Shown: positions 14,201 through 28,700, counted from the first letter of the stretch. The stretch: 64,000 bases of DNA from Serinus canaria (GCF_022539315.1 NC_066316.1:62353994-62417993), one strand, 5' to 3'. Notes: generated by a model not told the origin, from the sequence alone. Numbers and translations are program-made.

Positions 14201-15210
14201 TTCTAAGGAGATCTCTTTTTTCATATTTGCCATTGCTTTTCTTTTTTCTACCTGTCTAGGACTGAACATCTGGTTGTCACTAACACATGAGGAATTAATT
14301 TCTTATTACTCCAGCTGTTATCCTATGCTCCTAGGGAAAAAAAGCCATAAGAAATCACCAATGGAATAAAAATTAGGAGTCTAATTCAGGATGCAAAAGG
14401 GTTGGATTTAGAAGTGACATTCAGACACTCTTACTGTATTTCAGGCACAGTAAACCATTCACCTTTTACTGACCCTATCAAGCGCTCTTTCCTAGAAAGT
14501 GAATCTCACTGAATCTCTTGGAATGGGGTGTCTATAGAAAAAAAACCTTTAAAATGGCTTTCTCTAATGGCAATGCAGGTGGCAGATGTAGCATCTTCCC
14601 TCCAAAATTAATTCCCTTTGCTCCCTGTTATTAAATTTCCAGTTGATATCTCCCACTGCATTTGAAAACTGAATTTTATGACAATCTGACTTGAATAATT
14701 TTTAAGAAATTGTGTTTATTTGCTTTTTTCTGGGGGCTTCCACTGTCTGTTCCCTCTGCTGCATCTCTCATATTTCCTGAGAGGTCTGATATAGAAATAA
14801 GGGCTCAGTTGCAGGGTATTGAAACCAGCCTTTTCACTGAAACACTAAGCACTGCCTTTCTGAATTCAGGTTAGGAGCAACAAAAAGGTGGCTAAACTCT
14901 AAATCCCTTTAGGGCGTTTAGGTTTGAGCTGTTCAATAGAGGCCTGACAAGAAACTGCTAAAAACTAATTCTTTGCTTTCAAACTTTCCTTTTCATTACA
15001 TGTAACTTTTAAATTCTGTTTTAGTTGCAGTAATAGTTACAATAAAAATAACATATATCATTATATATATCATATAAATGTCAATAGTAGACAGGAGGAG
15101 AATCTTATGATTTAGGTTTTAGTCAGTGAAAATTAGTAGAATTATTTTTATTCAGTTTGCAGAAATCTCAAGACAGTTTTCAGCCAAGTGGTCCTTCCAT
15201 ATTTAAAACA
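11216..15210. other. Intergenic DNA without a recognisable gene
   Basis: This is AT-rich sequence with short A and T runs and no identifiable exon, RNA gene or repeat family. Small frames (12186-12374, 12701-12883 plus; 12740-13003 minus) overlap one another and have no family resemblance. Confidence 0.55.
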
Positions 15211-15241
15211 AAGAGAGAGAGAGGGAGAGAGAGAGAGAGAG
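15211..15241. repeat. (GA)n dinucleotide microsatellite
   Basis: About 31 bp of AG repeats carry one GGG interruption. A short frame reading through it (15188-15376) is a repeat artefact. Confidence 0.95.
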
Positions 15242-18200
15242 ATTACATACTTTTACTTTAGGAAGAAATACAGCAGAAGTAAATTGATTCATGACTTCAT
15301 TATATCTTGGTGCAAAGAAATGCATGTCAAGTTGAAATTTTCAGTGATTTCAGTAATAGCCAAACTACCAAAATAATTAATAAACCTAAAAAAGGAACCC
15401 TGTCAATATTAGAGGCATCTTCAATATGCTCTGAGCCAAAAGGATAATTTCAGTCAGCAGCAAACTGTAAACCACATGTAACAGTCTAGAGTCCTGAGAG
15501 AAGGCTTAAATGAAGGTCAAAATCACAGGACTATTTTTGAAGGGAATATTTTTATTTAACACAATTCTCATGAAAAGTTTTTTCTCTCTTTCCAAACCCC
15601 TGTTACACTGCAATGAAGAGTGACATGGGTAAATTGATATCACTGCTCATTCACAATAAACTTAAAACCTGATACATTTCAGCTCCTTTCGAGTGAGAGC
15701 TTCTACTACTTAGAAGTGGATTCACAGGTCCCTTTGGTCCTGATATGCACTGTTATATTTTTTTGTAACTAGACTCTATTAAAGTCTTTGCAATGGAAAA
15801 CCAGCATACCTTTGTACATTCAATTAGAGGTGTTATAATAAAGCTTTTCCATGGAATTTTTTGTTACTACGCACCAGTGACTATCAGTGCTCCAATACTT
15901 TGTTCAGAATAATAAATCTTTCCTTCTTCAGTAAGTTTTAACCACTGGCTTTGTTCTTTATTTAGTTTTTAGTCTCCACTTTAGGTTCACATTTGAAATA
16001 CAAAGATGTCCATATCTTGCACCTGAATTTTGATCTTTAAGGAGATTTGGCAGGGAGAACTGAGATGAGTGAGCTGAATCCTAAAATGGAAACACTGATG
16101 CAACTGTCTCATAAATTAGGAAAGCTGTCAAGTCAGCTGGAAGCAGGTAGGTGTGCAAAGACAGTGAAGGTCTCAAAGGATGGATGTGATTATCAGCTCC
16201 ATAATTTTGTTTTTCAAAATGGGACAAACCTTGAAATCAAGGCAACAGGTAGTTAGTGGGTTTTGATTTTGGCCGGTGCTTATAGTCAACCTTACATCTG
16301 CAACAGGTACTGGAGATTTTGCAGTCACCAAAGAAGCAATTGGCATTATGTGAGACCACTATAAACAGAAAGGGGGAGCTGCCAGCCCCCTATCTGGTGC
16401 TGGGTGCATCCAGAGGGAAGCTATTTGTCAGTAGCTGCTTCTAAGTTCCCTAATAGAGGGTATTAAAGTAATAAAAAAACCCTCCCTTAAGAGACAGGTG
16501 TAGCTCCATGTGGTTAGAAACAGTACCAGGAGACTCACAAGGGAACAAAAGCTGTGGCTGGTTCTGCCTCTGTCTGGCCAATTTCTACAGAAGGATTTTT
16601 GGTGATAGAGACTGAATGAACTGCATTAGGATAATTTATTTCTTCTGCTCCAAGAAAAAGTCAGCTTAGTCTAACCACTGATAGACTTGGAGGTATTCTG
16701 TGTCGTGCTGATCATCTCCAGTCTAAGCAACTCCAACATGACAATTGTGCAGCTTATTTCTGGTGATCCTTGCAACACAAAGTGATCCATTGCTATTCAT
16801 CAGCCCATGTATCCACCTCAGTTCCACAGAGCTAAGGAATAGAATTGTTGGGGTGGTAGAGAGCTTCCACTGGAGCAATGGGGCTCAAAATGACAGCAGT
16901 CTCATAGTGTTCACTGGTTTGGATTGTCACTGGTGGGACTGGTGCTCCAAGGTGAGTAGGGGCAAAACCTGATGGGAACAGATGGAGCAGGTCTGCAGGG
17001 CAGAATGACTGTGTGTCCATGCAAACTGTCAGAGGAAAGTAGATGTGTGAAAAATACCAGGGGAATATTTAGTTCTAGGGCTTCTTTTGCAGCAGAAGAT
17101 CTCTAAAGTTGAAGGAAAAAAATGATAAATTTAAGCTGGTTTTAATGAGGACTTTGAGATAGAGCAGTGAAACAAGGCTATCAAGAAGTGCCTAACTTCA
17201 CCTCAAACTCAGCGACAGAATCAGTCTGACATTGCAAAGATTCAGGAAATGCTTGAAAATCTGGAAGACAAAAGATCCAATTTGTGAATGCAAAGTTTTC
17301 CAGAGGGAAATGAGAGAGAAGAGAGACTGTCATTTTATAAATAACTTTTAAAGGAATTCTTTACAATCAAGTAAAGGCGTGTGTGCCTGGTTTTGCAATA
17401 AAAAGCCAAGCCTTCAGCTGACAAGTCATCAAGTGCAGTGGTAGTAGAGTTTCTGACTCTCCAAAACATGGTGCTGGTTTTAAAATTTGCCAGGAAGGGA
17501 ACATAAAGTTGATATTGATTTGTAAAATAGCTGCAGTATATTGATACAAACTGACCAATGAGCTGACATTTTGGCAGAAGAATGCTTTTTCTAACAGCAG
17601 AAGAAAACCAGAAGTCTGCTCACATCAAGTATAATTTTTTTTTATTTCTGGATTTTTTGGTATTTCATTGGCAGGTATGACCAGACAGTATGTTTTCATA
17701 CTGTGCTGGATTCATGTGTTAGATTTGCTCCCTTTTATGTTAGGAGATTCTTCAGAATTTTCTCTCTTTGCAAAATTAGTGTATAAATTGCACAGCAACC
17801 AAAGATCCAATAATCAAAGAAAGTGAGGGGATTTTTATTCGTTACAAGCTTGCTTTGGCTCACTGAGATCACCAGGGCTCCAACCCTATATTATCTTAAA
17901 GGGGATGTGTGCATAACACAGAAAACTTGAAAATTCTGATTATTTTTTCTATTTTCAAATCAGGAAGGATAAGAGAATAATACTTCTGCCACCCTTATCT
18001 TGCATACACTGCTATATAATGTTATTTTGATTTTGAATTTTGGCATTCAGGCTTTCTAAACATACTTTTTTACACAGCCAAGTTTGGTTCTTTTTTTCTG
18101 AGTTTAGCTGGAATAAAATGCTGGAATTGTCTCCAAAGTCATAAGGTGTGAGAAGCCATTATCTGCTGTAACAATGAGAAAAATTTCAATTGCCACTGGA

Positions 18201-19612
18201 ATTCCTGCACCTCAATGACATTACATTGTGTGGCTGTCAGAAGGCTGAGGCACAGTATTTCTCTCACCAGTGGTTCCTTCTAAACAGCCTCAAAATACAC
18301 TCTTATTCTCTGTGTAACATAAGTATGAACAGTATAAAGAGCAAGGCATATGTATTTAATTTTGCCCCATTGGTTGTGACTGTAAAAATAGAAGCTTGAT
18401 TTGAAAGGAGAACCTTTTAAAACCCTTTTAAGACTAAAGTGTTCATACAAATCACTGTGTTAATTATATATCCTAAAAATTATGCAAATAATCTTTTTAG
18501 CGGTGAATTAATAATGTTAATTATTTGAAAAATAGCATCTAAGTGTGGGGTTTTTTTTTCACAAAAATGTGTCAAAGTATTTAAAATTCTCATGCTGAGT
18601 GTACATTTTAACAGTTCTGATTTATTTCCTTTTTAATAGTGACAGATGAATAGTCCCTATACTATTTCGATGTTGACAACAGAGTCAGGAGTCAATCACA
18701 GGTGTAAAATTGTTACACTGGGTTCCAGATTCTTGCACAAATTTTTAAGTAATCATTTAGATTTCACATCCTAATGTTTCAATTTATTTGCCTGTGGCAC
18801 AACTGAAATAATGTTAATGGAAAACACAAAAATTGTAGCAACAAAGAGAGACACATTCAAGTGAGGCTATTGACCTCTTCTTTAGAGCTGTGGACATAAA
18901 TTGCTGCCCAATCTGAAACTTTGTCAGAAAAGAGTTCTCATGACCAGGGCATCGGTATGCATCTGGATTAGAACATTTAGTTTGTAAATTATTTGATGTA
19001 CCCATGTCTTTTTAGCTTCCCAAAAGCATTTTTATGTCTAATACCTCCTCTGGTGAAGGATAGCACAACGTCAAAAGCAAGATAACCCCTTCCCTGTGCC
19101 TCCCACAGCTGGTGCTACAGCAGTAGACCTTTGTTTTCAAGCATATTTAGGCACAGGTACTACAACACTGTTACTGTCTGAGCTGGGGCTTTCTATAGTT
19201 TTACACCTGGACCACTGATGGAAGGCTTTGAGTCCCAGAATTTTCCATTATTTTGTCCTGGGAGTTATATAACCTGCGACTATGATGTGGTAGGCTGCTA
19301 CCATTGGGTGAGACTACAAGATAACACTCAAATCATGAACTACTGGATTTTGTACAATGTATCTCTAGTACTCCAATGAAGAACAAAGCAAACTAGAAAA
19401 GTTTACAAAATTAAACTTAAATCTGAGAGAGAATGTCTTAATACTCTCAGTTATAGAAATAAAGTTTCAGTTCTGTGGAGTGTATGACAAGATTATTTTA
19501 TAAATAAATAAATAAAAGTAGACCACAAGGTTTGTAAAGAAATATAACTGATATTATATGCCCTCTTACACTGAGAATAGAAAAAAAATAAAGGAATAAA
19601 AAGTGCGGCTGC
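15242..19612. other. Intergenic DNA; possible decayed coding fragments at 16.1 and 17.2 kb
   Basis: Most of this stretch is unremarkable AT-rich DNA. Two short pieces have coding-like composition. At 16065-16256 a frame begins MSELNPKMETLMQLSHKLGK and crosses a donor-like CAG|GTAGGTG at 16147. At 17171-17287 a 38-codon frame has a charged heptad-like C-terminal part (SDIAKIQEMLENLEDK). Neither can be tied to a known protein and both could be chance. An A-rich ATAA run lies at about 19503-19516. Confidence 0.4.
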
Positions 19613-19666
19613 CATTCATTCATTCATTCATTCATTCATTCATTCATTCATTCATTCATTCATTCA
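19613..19666. repeat. (CATT)n tetranucleotide microsatellite
   Basis: The sequence holds 13.5 uninterrupted copies of CATT (54 bp). The absence of interruptions suggests it is still mutating in length. Confidence 0.98.
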
Positions 19667-21949
19667 CACATTCTTTCCATAACCTGACTCAAATTCCTAG
19701 CTATGTTGTGCATTTGATGAAGGACAACTGATCAAGTGACTGTAAAACTTTTGATAACTCAATAAAATTATATTTCAGTATAATCATGGCATATACATAT
19801 TTTCAATTAAATACTAATGTTTACAATTATTGATTGCATATGCAATGCAAATACACAAGCAATAAAGTACATAATTAACATTTTGGTTTTGAAAATTCTC
19901 ACAGTTCTCACTTGCTTTAGCTGAGACCTTTGAAAACTCTGAAAATTGGCCTTTAATTGATCAAGCTAGGTGAGAAAGAGGTTCTTTGGTGACAGAAACT
20001 CTACTGCAATGCACGTTTAACCACTAACAGCAAGCTTCTTCCAGATAATTATCAGGGGGAAAGGTATGTTGTACCATAATTAGATGTTGTGCTTGCTCTT
20101 TTTTCTTCTCAGTGATGGTAGATTTCTGGTAAAGAAAAGTTTTATAGATATGAAGACACAATGTCACTGCCACAGGACTGTGAGAAATCTTTTTTAGTTA
20201 GTAGATTATATTCAGTTCAGTCCCCTGAGCTATTGCATTAGATAATATTGCTCTTTTTCAGGACTCAGGAAAAAACATGGTGTGGGATAATTTCCTACCT
20301 TCTTGAAAGAGTGCTTATAGTACACCAGATTGTCTAACATATCTAATGCACAGTCTTTGGTTTATCAGAAAGTTTATGAGATTTTGCTTGGGAAGGACAC
20401 TCCAAATTTTACCCTTATTCATCTCTGATTAAAACAGGCAATGTGGAGGAGTCTGTAGGTTGGGTTTTACACCTGAAGGTGCAGGAGAGTTGGTAATCTG
20501 GCAGAACTCTTCACACTAAGGACTCAAAAACCACTGATAAATGCCAGTGACGAAATCCTAACTCATCAGCAATGACTGACACAGATGTTATTTTTGCAGA
20601 TAACAGTCTTATGGTACACGAAGCATTAGTCATATCTTTTAAATAATTCAGTAGAATATTAATATACTCCAACTGCCTTGTACTTAAGAGTGACAGATGT
20701 GTTTAAATTAACCCCTCAAAAAAACACCCAGACCATCCAAGACATGAATTTTCTTCGGGACCACCAGGTTTAAGTGCCTGATTCTCCACACATTTTGACT
20801 TCAATAAAAGGGTTGATAGACATTGTATACTCAGACAATATAAAAGAGGGTTTTTTGTCTTTTTGTTATGCACTGATGCCAGTCTTTTAGGAGGAAAAGA
20901 GCAAGACTAAATTTCTGTTACAATCCATTGGTGTTATTATGGAGTGGAAAACTGGATATATTACTAAGAGTGGTTGAAAAAGACCATTAGGATTCAGTCT
21001 GCCAGAAGTGTTTACCTGTTGCTGTCAGGGCACTGCTGTGACAAATGAAAAATTGGGGAGTTTTTAACTAAAACCAAAATTTAGCGGTGGAGAGAATGGG
21101 GGTAAGAAGGCCTCGTTTGACAAATGCTATAAAGGAAGTGGAATGGCATTATTTACAGAGCAGGTTTGTCAATTCAGGGGACCATTAGTCTTCTTGTGGC
21201 GTGAACCACTCACTTCTTGCAGTCTTCTGCCTCTGTATAACCTTCCCAGGGCTGTGCAACATCCACATTTCTGTCAGGCACCTCTTTGCTGTATATGGGT
21301 CACAAACATGATTTTGAACATTAGCTCAAATTTGGTGATGTGTGAAAAGTGTATGTTCTGGTTGATTGTGCAAAATGCATGTTCTGGTGGATTGTACTTA
21401 CAGTCCTGTGTGTATCTGTTATTGTGTGGCCTTTTCTATTTCTGAAGCTAAACCAAAGGTTTGCCCCATTCAGCTGTCATGCTCTGCTTCTTATTTGTAG
21501 AACAAATAACTTTTTTTTGCTGTTACTCTGAAAATGTGGAAAATAGAAGTATTGTTATATCTGCCTTCTTCAGAGACTGACTATATGCCAATGCAACAAA
21601 ACCAAAATCTCTTTCTCAATTGTCTGTACCTCTGTAACAATAAACATGTTTTTTCCTTGTTCATCATAAGGCAACATCGCTAGGTGAAGGAGAATATTCA
21701 GGCTACCTTTTCTTCACAAAACCTTTCTCCTGACATGAACTTGCATAAAACCTTGAAGTTTCCAGTTAGCTCAGGAAAGTGGAAGAGGCAGGGGTGACCA
21801 GAGAGAAAAATCTTTAAGGTACAAGGCACATAAAATAAGATTTTATAGTCAAAATTCCACTTCACAGGCTGCCTATGAATTTAAAAAACCACAAGTACAG
21901 TTATAACTACTTCCAAGACCCACAAAATGATCTCAAGCACAAGCCCTCA
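19667..21949. other. Intergenic DNA without a recognisable gene
   Basis: This is AT-rich sequence. The frame at 21143-21445 and its overlapping partner at 21349-21531 have no family resemblance. No repeat family was identified. Confidence 0.55.
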
Positions 21950-22225
21950 TACCGGAGGCCAGATCCTGCAGAGAATATTTGCGTCCCGGTCTGGATTGTT
22001 TTGGGGTTGCACAAGAGCTGGACGTGCTGCCCGGCCGGCTCTGGCTGCACGGCCCCCTGGCCCCGCAGGGAGCACCTGCCAACAGCTCCTTGGCAGCTGC
22101 GCTTTGTGCCAGCTGTACCAGCGCTGCACGCTTCCCTCAGGCCCTGGGAATGCATCCGGGACCTTCCAAAAGTCCCCAATGCCCTTGCCTTGCCTTCTGA
22201 GCTCTGGGGACGCAGCTGAGGAGCT
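21950..22225. other. Isolated GC- and CpG-rich patch
   Basis: About 275 bp are markedly richer in G+C than everything around them and contain roughly a dozen CpGs (CCCGGCCGG, GGACGTG, GCTGCGC, AGCGCTGCACGC, ATCCGGG, GGACGCAG), whereas most of the window has very few. Several overlapping frames are open here on both strands (for example 21927-22388 plus and 21907-22263 minus), which is expected where GC content lowers stop-codon frequency. I recognise none of the translations. It could be a small CpG island with an unannotated promoter about 7.5 kb upstream of TRDN, a fragment of a GC-rich transposon or LTR, or a retrocopy piece. Confidence 0.5.
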
Positions 22226-22746
22226 TCTACTTTGTGCCTCTGGGGTAATACTTTTATTTTCATTTAAACTGGGTATTTGGAAAAAGAAATGGTGTAGTTG
22301 TCCTTTAAGGATTATTGTAGTCCTCTACATTTGGTCTATTTGTGTTCTGCTCTTTCAGGGTGTCTGGAGAGGAGAAAGAAAGACTTAGCAATTCTTTTCA
22401 GTAAATGCTTTGCAGAGAAATCTTTTTTTTTGGTTTTCCTCAGGAAGTAGACTATGGACATGTGTTGGAGAACAGGAATCTAAATAGATTGACAATGACA
22501 AATGGTGGTGTATTATTGAAGGAAAATTAATATATATGTGCTCTGATGAGTTGTAAAGACATCAATGCTCAAAATTATATTTCCTTTTAAAAGATCCTTT
22601 AATTTTTAGACGTATTTTTTCCATTGCAGTCACAGCTGTCAGCACTGACAAGGTTGAATTTACTAATTCATGACTTCCACTTCTACTCTGTAAAGAAGCT
22701 AAACTGCCTAATGAAGAAGCTCCCAGATTAGATTTTCTTTTTAAAT

Positions 22747-22791
22747 AGTGATGATGATGATAATAATAATAATAATAGTAATAATAATAAA
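22747..22791. repeat. (GAT)n/(AAT)n trinucleotide microsatellite
   Basis: About four GAT units are followed by AAT units with one AGT interruption. The Tyr/His-rich frames on the minus strand at 22562-22928 read through it and are artefacts. Confidence 0.95.
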
Positions 22792-25700
22792 GTGGCTTCT
22801 TCATCTGCAATTCCAGCTTTGATCTCTCCATGACTGTGACTAGAATGTAGGAGAAAGAAAGAGGAAGCACAAAGAAAAATTATGTCTGCTTTAGAAACAA
22901 AGTTTTTTATAAATCTGGTTTCTTTCATGTAATTTCTTTCTTAGAGATGATAATTGCTGAAATACTTTGTGTGCTTTACATTTTTCTCCTTTGTTCTCTA
23001 TCCGTCTCTCTGTGTATTTGTGACAAATAACAGATTCAACTTCTTCTTCAGCATTTTGCGTCAGATGTTTCTGTACTGCCTGATGGGTGACTGTGGCACA
23101 TAGAGAGTTAATCATCTGCAGGATTTTTATTTCATTAGAAAATGACCTATTCACTGCCAGGAGTTGATATCTATTGTATCTGTAGAAATGCATAACTCAA
23201 GCAGGTCCTGATGTCTCTGGGCAAACAGGGACCTGGGAATAGCAGAAAAACCTGATGTTCAAAAAAACCCAAACAAACACAAAACACAGGAGACACAAAC
23301 TCTCGGCAAAACCCCTCTTAGACTTGCAGCTGTATTGCACACAGAAATGTCCAGGACAAAAAGTGCTTGAAAACGGCTTTGAATTCACTGTGCCTAGATA
23401 CTGAGTGTCAGCTCTCAAAGTATGAAAGCCAAAATCCAGATGGTCCTCCTGACACTTTGGCTGGGTTTATTTACAAGGTAAATACTTTGGCAATGTGACT
23501 GGGGGAGGTCCAGTCTAGCCTACATCTAAGAACATGTGGTACATAATGTACCATAGCAAGCAGAAGAGTAAGCTATTGAATGGAAAGGAAGATGAGGTTT
23601 CCCCTTTTTTGTGAAGGTCAGCCTGAGCAGATAGTTTGAAACATCCCAAAAAGGGTTCACATTACTGAAGATACCTGAAACTTAGTTTTACTTCTTGTTT
23701 TTTTCCTCCAGTACTTGGCATGAAAACATTTGTTTGTCTTTTTCTTTTCGCATCAGACTTTTGTTCAAAATTTTATTTCTCTCCATCTGTTTTTGGCAAC
23801 ATGCTTGACTATGGTTATATCTGGAAAAAAAACCAAACCAATAAATGCAAATTTCTATAGAAACATTTAATAAGTCTAAGATGTGAAAAAAATTTAAAAT
23901 GTATTACTTGAAATTTGGAGCTGGGTTTGAAACTTGAAGTTCAGGAGCAATTTTGCCCTTTGTCTACGTATTTCTGTGTGATATATTTCTGAGTCTTGTT
24001 CTTCCAACATAAAAACTTGGTTTCAAATAATTTTTTTTGAAAGTCAGTGAATTTTTTCAGAAAATTTCTCTTCTCAAGGAAAGTCATGGGAACAGAAGTT
24101 ATCTTGCTTTGCAAGGACATTTTTGATGGAACACACTTTGGTATATTTGAACAGTTCTCAATCAGTATTTGACAGGGGAAATTCATGGTTTGTCAGAGCC
24201 AATCCCCATCTCTAACAAACTTTTGGCAACTTTCTATGTTCTGTCCGTGGTCAAGCTTGGATAGAGATTGTCCTGAAGAAAAATATTATTGTAGTGTACT
24301 TTTTGTCATTGTTTCTTAAAAATGGTCAGCTCCAGATATTCCTTTTTCAGTGTCATAGAACTTCTCTGTGAAACAGCTTCTGAGTAATTTTCTAGATGTG
24401 AAAGTAAAGCCACATAGGTGCTAATAGAACAATACTCATTAAGAATAGCAATAATCAAAGGAAAAGGAAAGACACATAGAGCAGCTAAAGGTCATCCAAA
24501 TGCAGTCTACCTTGACATGCTGCAATAAATGCTCTCCCTGAACCTAGCTTATAGTAATATAAGTTATATAAATAATATAGTAATAGAATATAATTTTTAT
24601 TATATGGTAATATAATTTAATTTTTACAGTAAAACAGACAACACTGTAAACATGCAGATCTCTTAAGCTAGGGGGCTGCTTTAGTCTGATTTCCTGCCAT
24701 AGACTGCCTACTTGGCCAGCTTACAAGCAAACTAAGTAGGGTGTTCTTGTTTCCTGGAAGTAGCTTTACAATCATTTGGCCTTCTTGGATGTTAGAAAAT
24801 GTTCATTATTCACACACCTCGACTGAAGCTACTTCAGCAGTTTTGCAGTACAATGACTAAGAGTGATATCATCCATAGTAAAGCAGAATAGTCAGTGTCA
24901 TAGATATTTTCTTTTGTACCTGCTGTGTTTCTATCATGCTTGGAAATGTCCTTTAATGAGCTCAGAGTGCCAAGGTGATGTGATCCCTGTGTGCTTGTCA
25001 GCTGTCCCCAGGCAGAGGCTGATTTGCATTCAGACCAGTCAGCCTACAGGGACAGAGCTCCTTATCCGTCCATCAGTAGTTCACATTAAATGTAGGACAG
25101 ATCTACTATGGAGTTCAACCTACTGTCTCCTACATATTAAATAAAAACTTGTTTAAAGGTACTATGTATGCAATTCTCTGAAAAATGGTGCAAATTGATT
25201 TATGAGACAAACATGTATGTGTCAATATTTAACCTAGATCAGATGTGATACCAAGGTCTTGCTTTGTTTTGCATTTTGCGTGTGCTTTAGAATATCCAGA
25301 ATATGCCTGTACTTTTGCTATGCTGATTCAAAAAAATCTTCCAACCATTAATTATGAAATACCAATCACACAAAAATTACTTGAGAGTTGTCTAATGGTC
25401 CACAGAAAGTCACAGCTCCATCTTTGACTTATCAAGACTTCAAAGGCATCAGAAGGTGTGCTCCTATTCATAGTGGAAAACATGATATTACTAGTGGGGC
25501 TAGTAAAAAAAATCTCATCTAAGAGTAACAGCATTTCTAAAAAAAAATAAAGCATAAAAAGTAAGAGTCTGTTTTGGGGGAAACCAGCTTTATGTGCACA
25601 TCAAAGCTCAGTTGGCAGACATCACTCTAATCCTATATTTGCTTCTGCATATGTCTCTGTTACTCACTAGATTCAGTACCATTCACTCTCTCCTTGGCTT

Positions 25701-28700
25701 TATACTTTCATCCTATATTTAGTTCTTATCAGTTGATTGCTGGTTGTTTCTGATAACAGCATACTCCCATGTTATCTGGGGATATCATTGGGTGTATCAG
25801 AGTTAATGTTAAGTTTCCTTTCCTTGGCCCAGCTGTGCTGCTGAGCATGCACTGGGATACAAAACTCTTTTCTTAGGAATAGTTTGATTCTCAGTAGGAC
25901 TGAACTCTGAGAATCCATCAGTAACATGTTAGCAGACAACTCAAATATTGTCCTGCATTTTCTTGTTGAATGACTGTTATATTCAATGCCTCCAATGTCA
26001 GTATCAAAGTCTCTCCTCTTTTTACCTCATAATTTCATGTGAACTGTTGCCTCTCTTACTTCCCTTTTTAATAATATCATCAAGACAACCCAAAAATGAG
26101 CTCATAAATTATTTGTCTATTCCTACTTTGATTATATGAACAACCAAACTTTTCACTAATAAGCAGGAGTTTTCATTGGAATCTGGCAAATAGTAAACCT
26201 CTGGCATTTTCCTAAAGAAATTGCTCAAATAATTGCTTTACTTTGTTCCATCAGTCAGGTTTCTAAGTGAAATATGCATTATCTGAGATCAAGCAATGTG
26301 GCTGCATGCAGACATTAGTAGCAGCATGCAGTACAGTCCTTCTCCCCTTTTCCTAGGTACTGCCACTTTTTTCCCTATCCAGGCAACTATAGAGAAAAGA
26401 GAACTGTCACTTTATTTTGTCTAACACAGATTTGTGTGTCTGAGGAATCTGGTGTGAGAGTGTAGCTGTTTCTGCACTTCCCTCCCTTCCTTCCCACCAC
26501 TGAATGTGAGAACTGATCCCAGTACAGTTCATTTGCTGTGTAACCCCTGTGAGCAGGAGCAGAATATTTATTGCTAATTTGAGCCAAGAGCATTTTCTCA
26601 TTGTGCCCAAGGCATAATCAGAAGAAATTATGAGAAACTTGTGTGTGTCAGGTTTAGATATCACTTGCAAGAACCAAAGTAGTTTTAGATTTTTCATTTT
26701 CCATGCTGTTTGAGGAGCAAGGAGAGAGAAAGGACATCTTACAAAATAATATTTCTGGTCAGGTTAGGCAGAAAAGGTTCACACTAAAATGAAATTTTCA
26801 ACATATAAACTAGGTCAGGAAAATATGTTTACTTTGTTGCATGAAGATTCGTATGAATTTTGCAGTTTCCACATACTGTGAGTTTCACAGATTAGTTTAA
26901 AAGAAACTCCTGAATTGAATCAGGAGCTAAAGTTTAGATTTTGAAAAAAACTTCGAACTTGCCCTTAAAAAGTTTTCAGATTTTTTGGTTGCTTAGACTT
27001 CTAAAGAATAAATGTGATATTCTTTATCATTTCCAGATGGCAATGTTTTTGTTTCTAGATTAAACATATATACACATACACATAACTTGTTTTATTTTAG
27101 TTCTGTGTATTTTCATGAAGGCTGTGATTATCTCTAATACATATGACACCCAGATCCCTTGACTTTTTCCTCCTTAAAGGGAGCAACTGTGTAACTTCCA
27201 ATACATTTGCCTGAAGCCAGACTTTATGTGTATACAAGTATAGATACACATATATGTGTGTAAGATAAACATACATATATGTAAGATATTGGTTCATATG
27301 TCATCTTTAGCCTGCTTCCCAGAATGAAAATTATGTGCATACAAGGGATGCAGAGGGTACCAACCACTTCTCTTTCTGGCCACTGGGCTGATGTTGTGGA
27401 AAATTGTTTTCAAATTGGATTCTCTCACTTCTTCTACTCTTATATTTTGATTTCAGAACAGCCCATGATTGAGGGTAAGCATAAATAGTAACAAGGGAGT
27501 AAGGCATAGGGGAAGGAGGGCAGATAGTAGGATGCCACCAATGTAAAATGGTGAGGGACAGGCAATCAAGCAGATATAGTGTGCATATAGTTGTTTGTAC
27601 ATATAGTTGTACAAATACCTTTGTCTGGGTAGAGTCTACAATCTCAGAATCTTGCTACATAAAACAAGAAAATATTCAGACATGAATTTTTTCCCCATTT
27701 ATCTCTCTCCCCACTTTCCAAAATGAAGACTTTATTATTTTATTGAATTTGAGTAGGAATACAAGTGAAAAAAAATCCTGACTTCTCAGGGTTGATTAGC
27801 TCTGTGATTCAGGTATTCAGATGATCTATTTCACATCTTAAGCAAGCAGTAAAGCTGTCAAAACACAGGTTACCCAAAATATTTAACTGTTCATGTAAAA
27901 TGGAACTGCTTCAGCAGAAGACATATAATTAAGAAGAACAAGGGATTTGCCTTAGTGTCACACCTTCATCCTTTACTAACCACTGACATTTTATGGGCAG
28001 CTGTTTTGTTGATATGTGAATGTGACTCCTCGGACCATTCTGGTACTCATGAAGGAGTATTTTTGAAGAAATAAGGTTTTACATAAAATCTCTTTATCAG
28101 CCTTAGTAAGGAGGATCTACTGAAGAACAGGCTTTGGCTAGAAGAAGCTACCATCTTCAGACAGGTGGCAGGTATGAAATGTGTTAAGAGTAGAGGGAAG
28201 AGGAAAAACCTGGTGGTGATTTTGCTGTTCACTGAACCTTTTGCTTCTGCATCTTGTGCATTGGATAAATAGATTCCTTTCCTCACACTTTGCTGCAGAG
28301 CCAGGTGCTTATATCTCCTGGGGGGAAGATGAGAAGTGTAAATGCCAACTCATGTAGCAGAGACAAGGTGACTATAGGTTCTCTAGCAAGAGCTGTTTAA
28401 GATGGTTTCTGGTTTCATGTGACGATGACATTTACTCAAAGGTATGCTGGCTTGAGGGCACTTTTCTGCTAATTTCATTTTCACCCTATTGACCACATAC
28501 ATAATTCTACAGCTCTGGAATTGCAAGCAGTGCAAAGAAAAGATTGCTCATGTTTTAAAGAAATGATTCTTATTTGAATTGTTCGAATTTTACTTTCTCT
28601 AAATGTTTTTAAGAATCTACTTGGTTTTAGTTTTATAAAATCTTTTTTAAAATTCCAGAATTTTTGAGCTACTTAAATATTTTCATGAATCAGACCCAGA

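Noticed and set aside
21875..22388. Several overlapping frames of 60-153 codons on both strands
   Set aside because: They arise because the GC-rich patch has few stop codons. The translations contradict each other and match nothing I know. The patch itself is kept as a finding.
22891..23193. 100-codon minus-strand frame with a Lys/Glu-rich half
   Set aside because: The composition is plausible, but I see no family match, no promoter and no splice signals; chance is the simpler reading.
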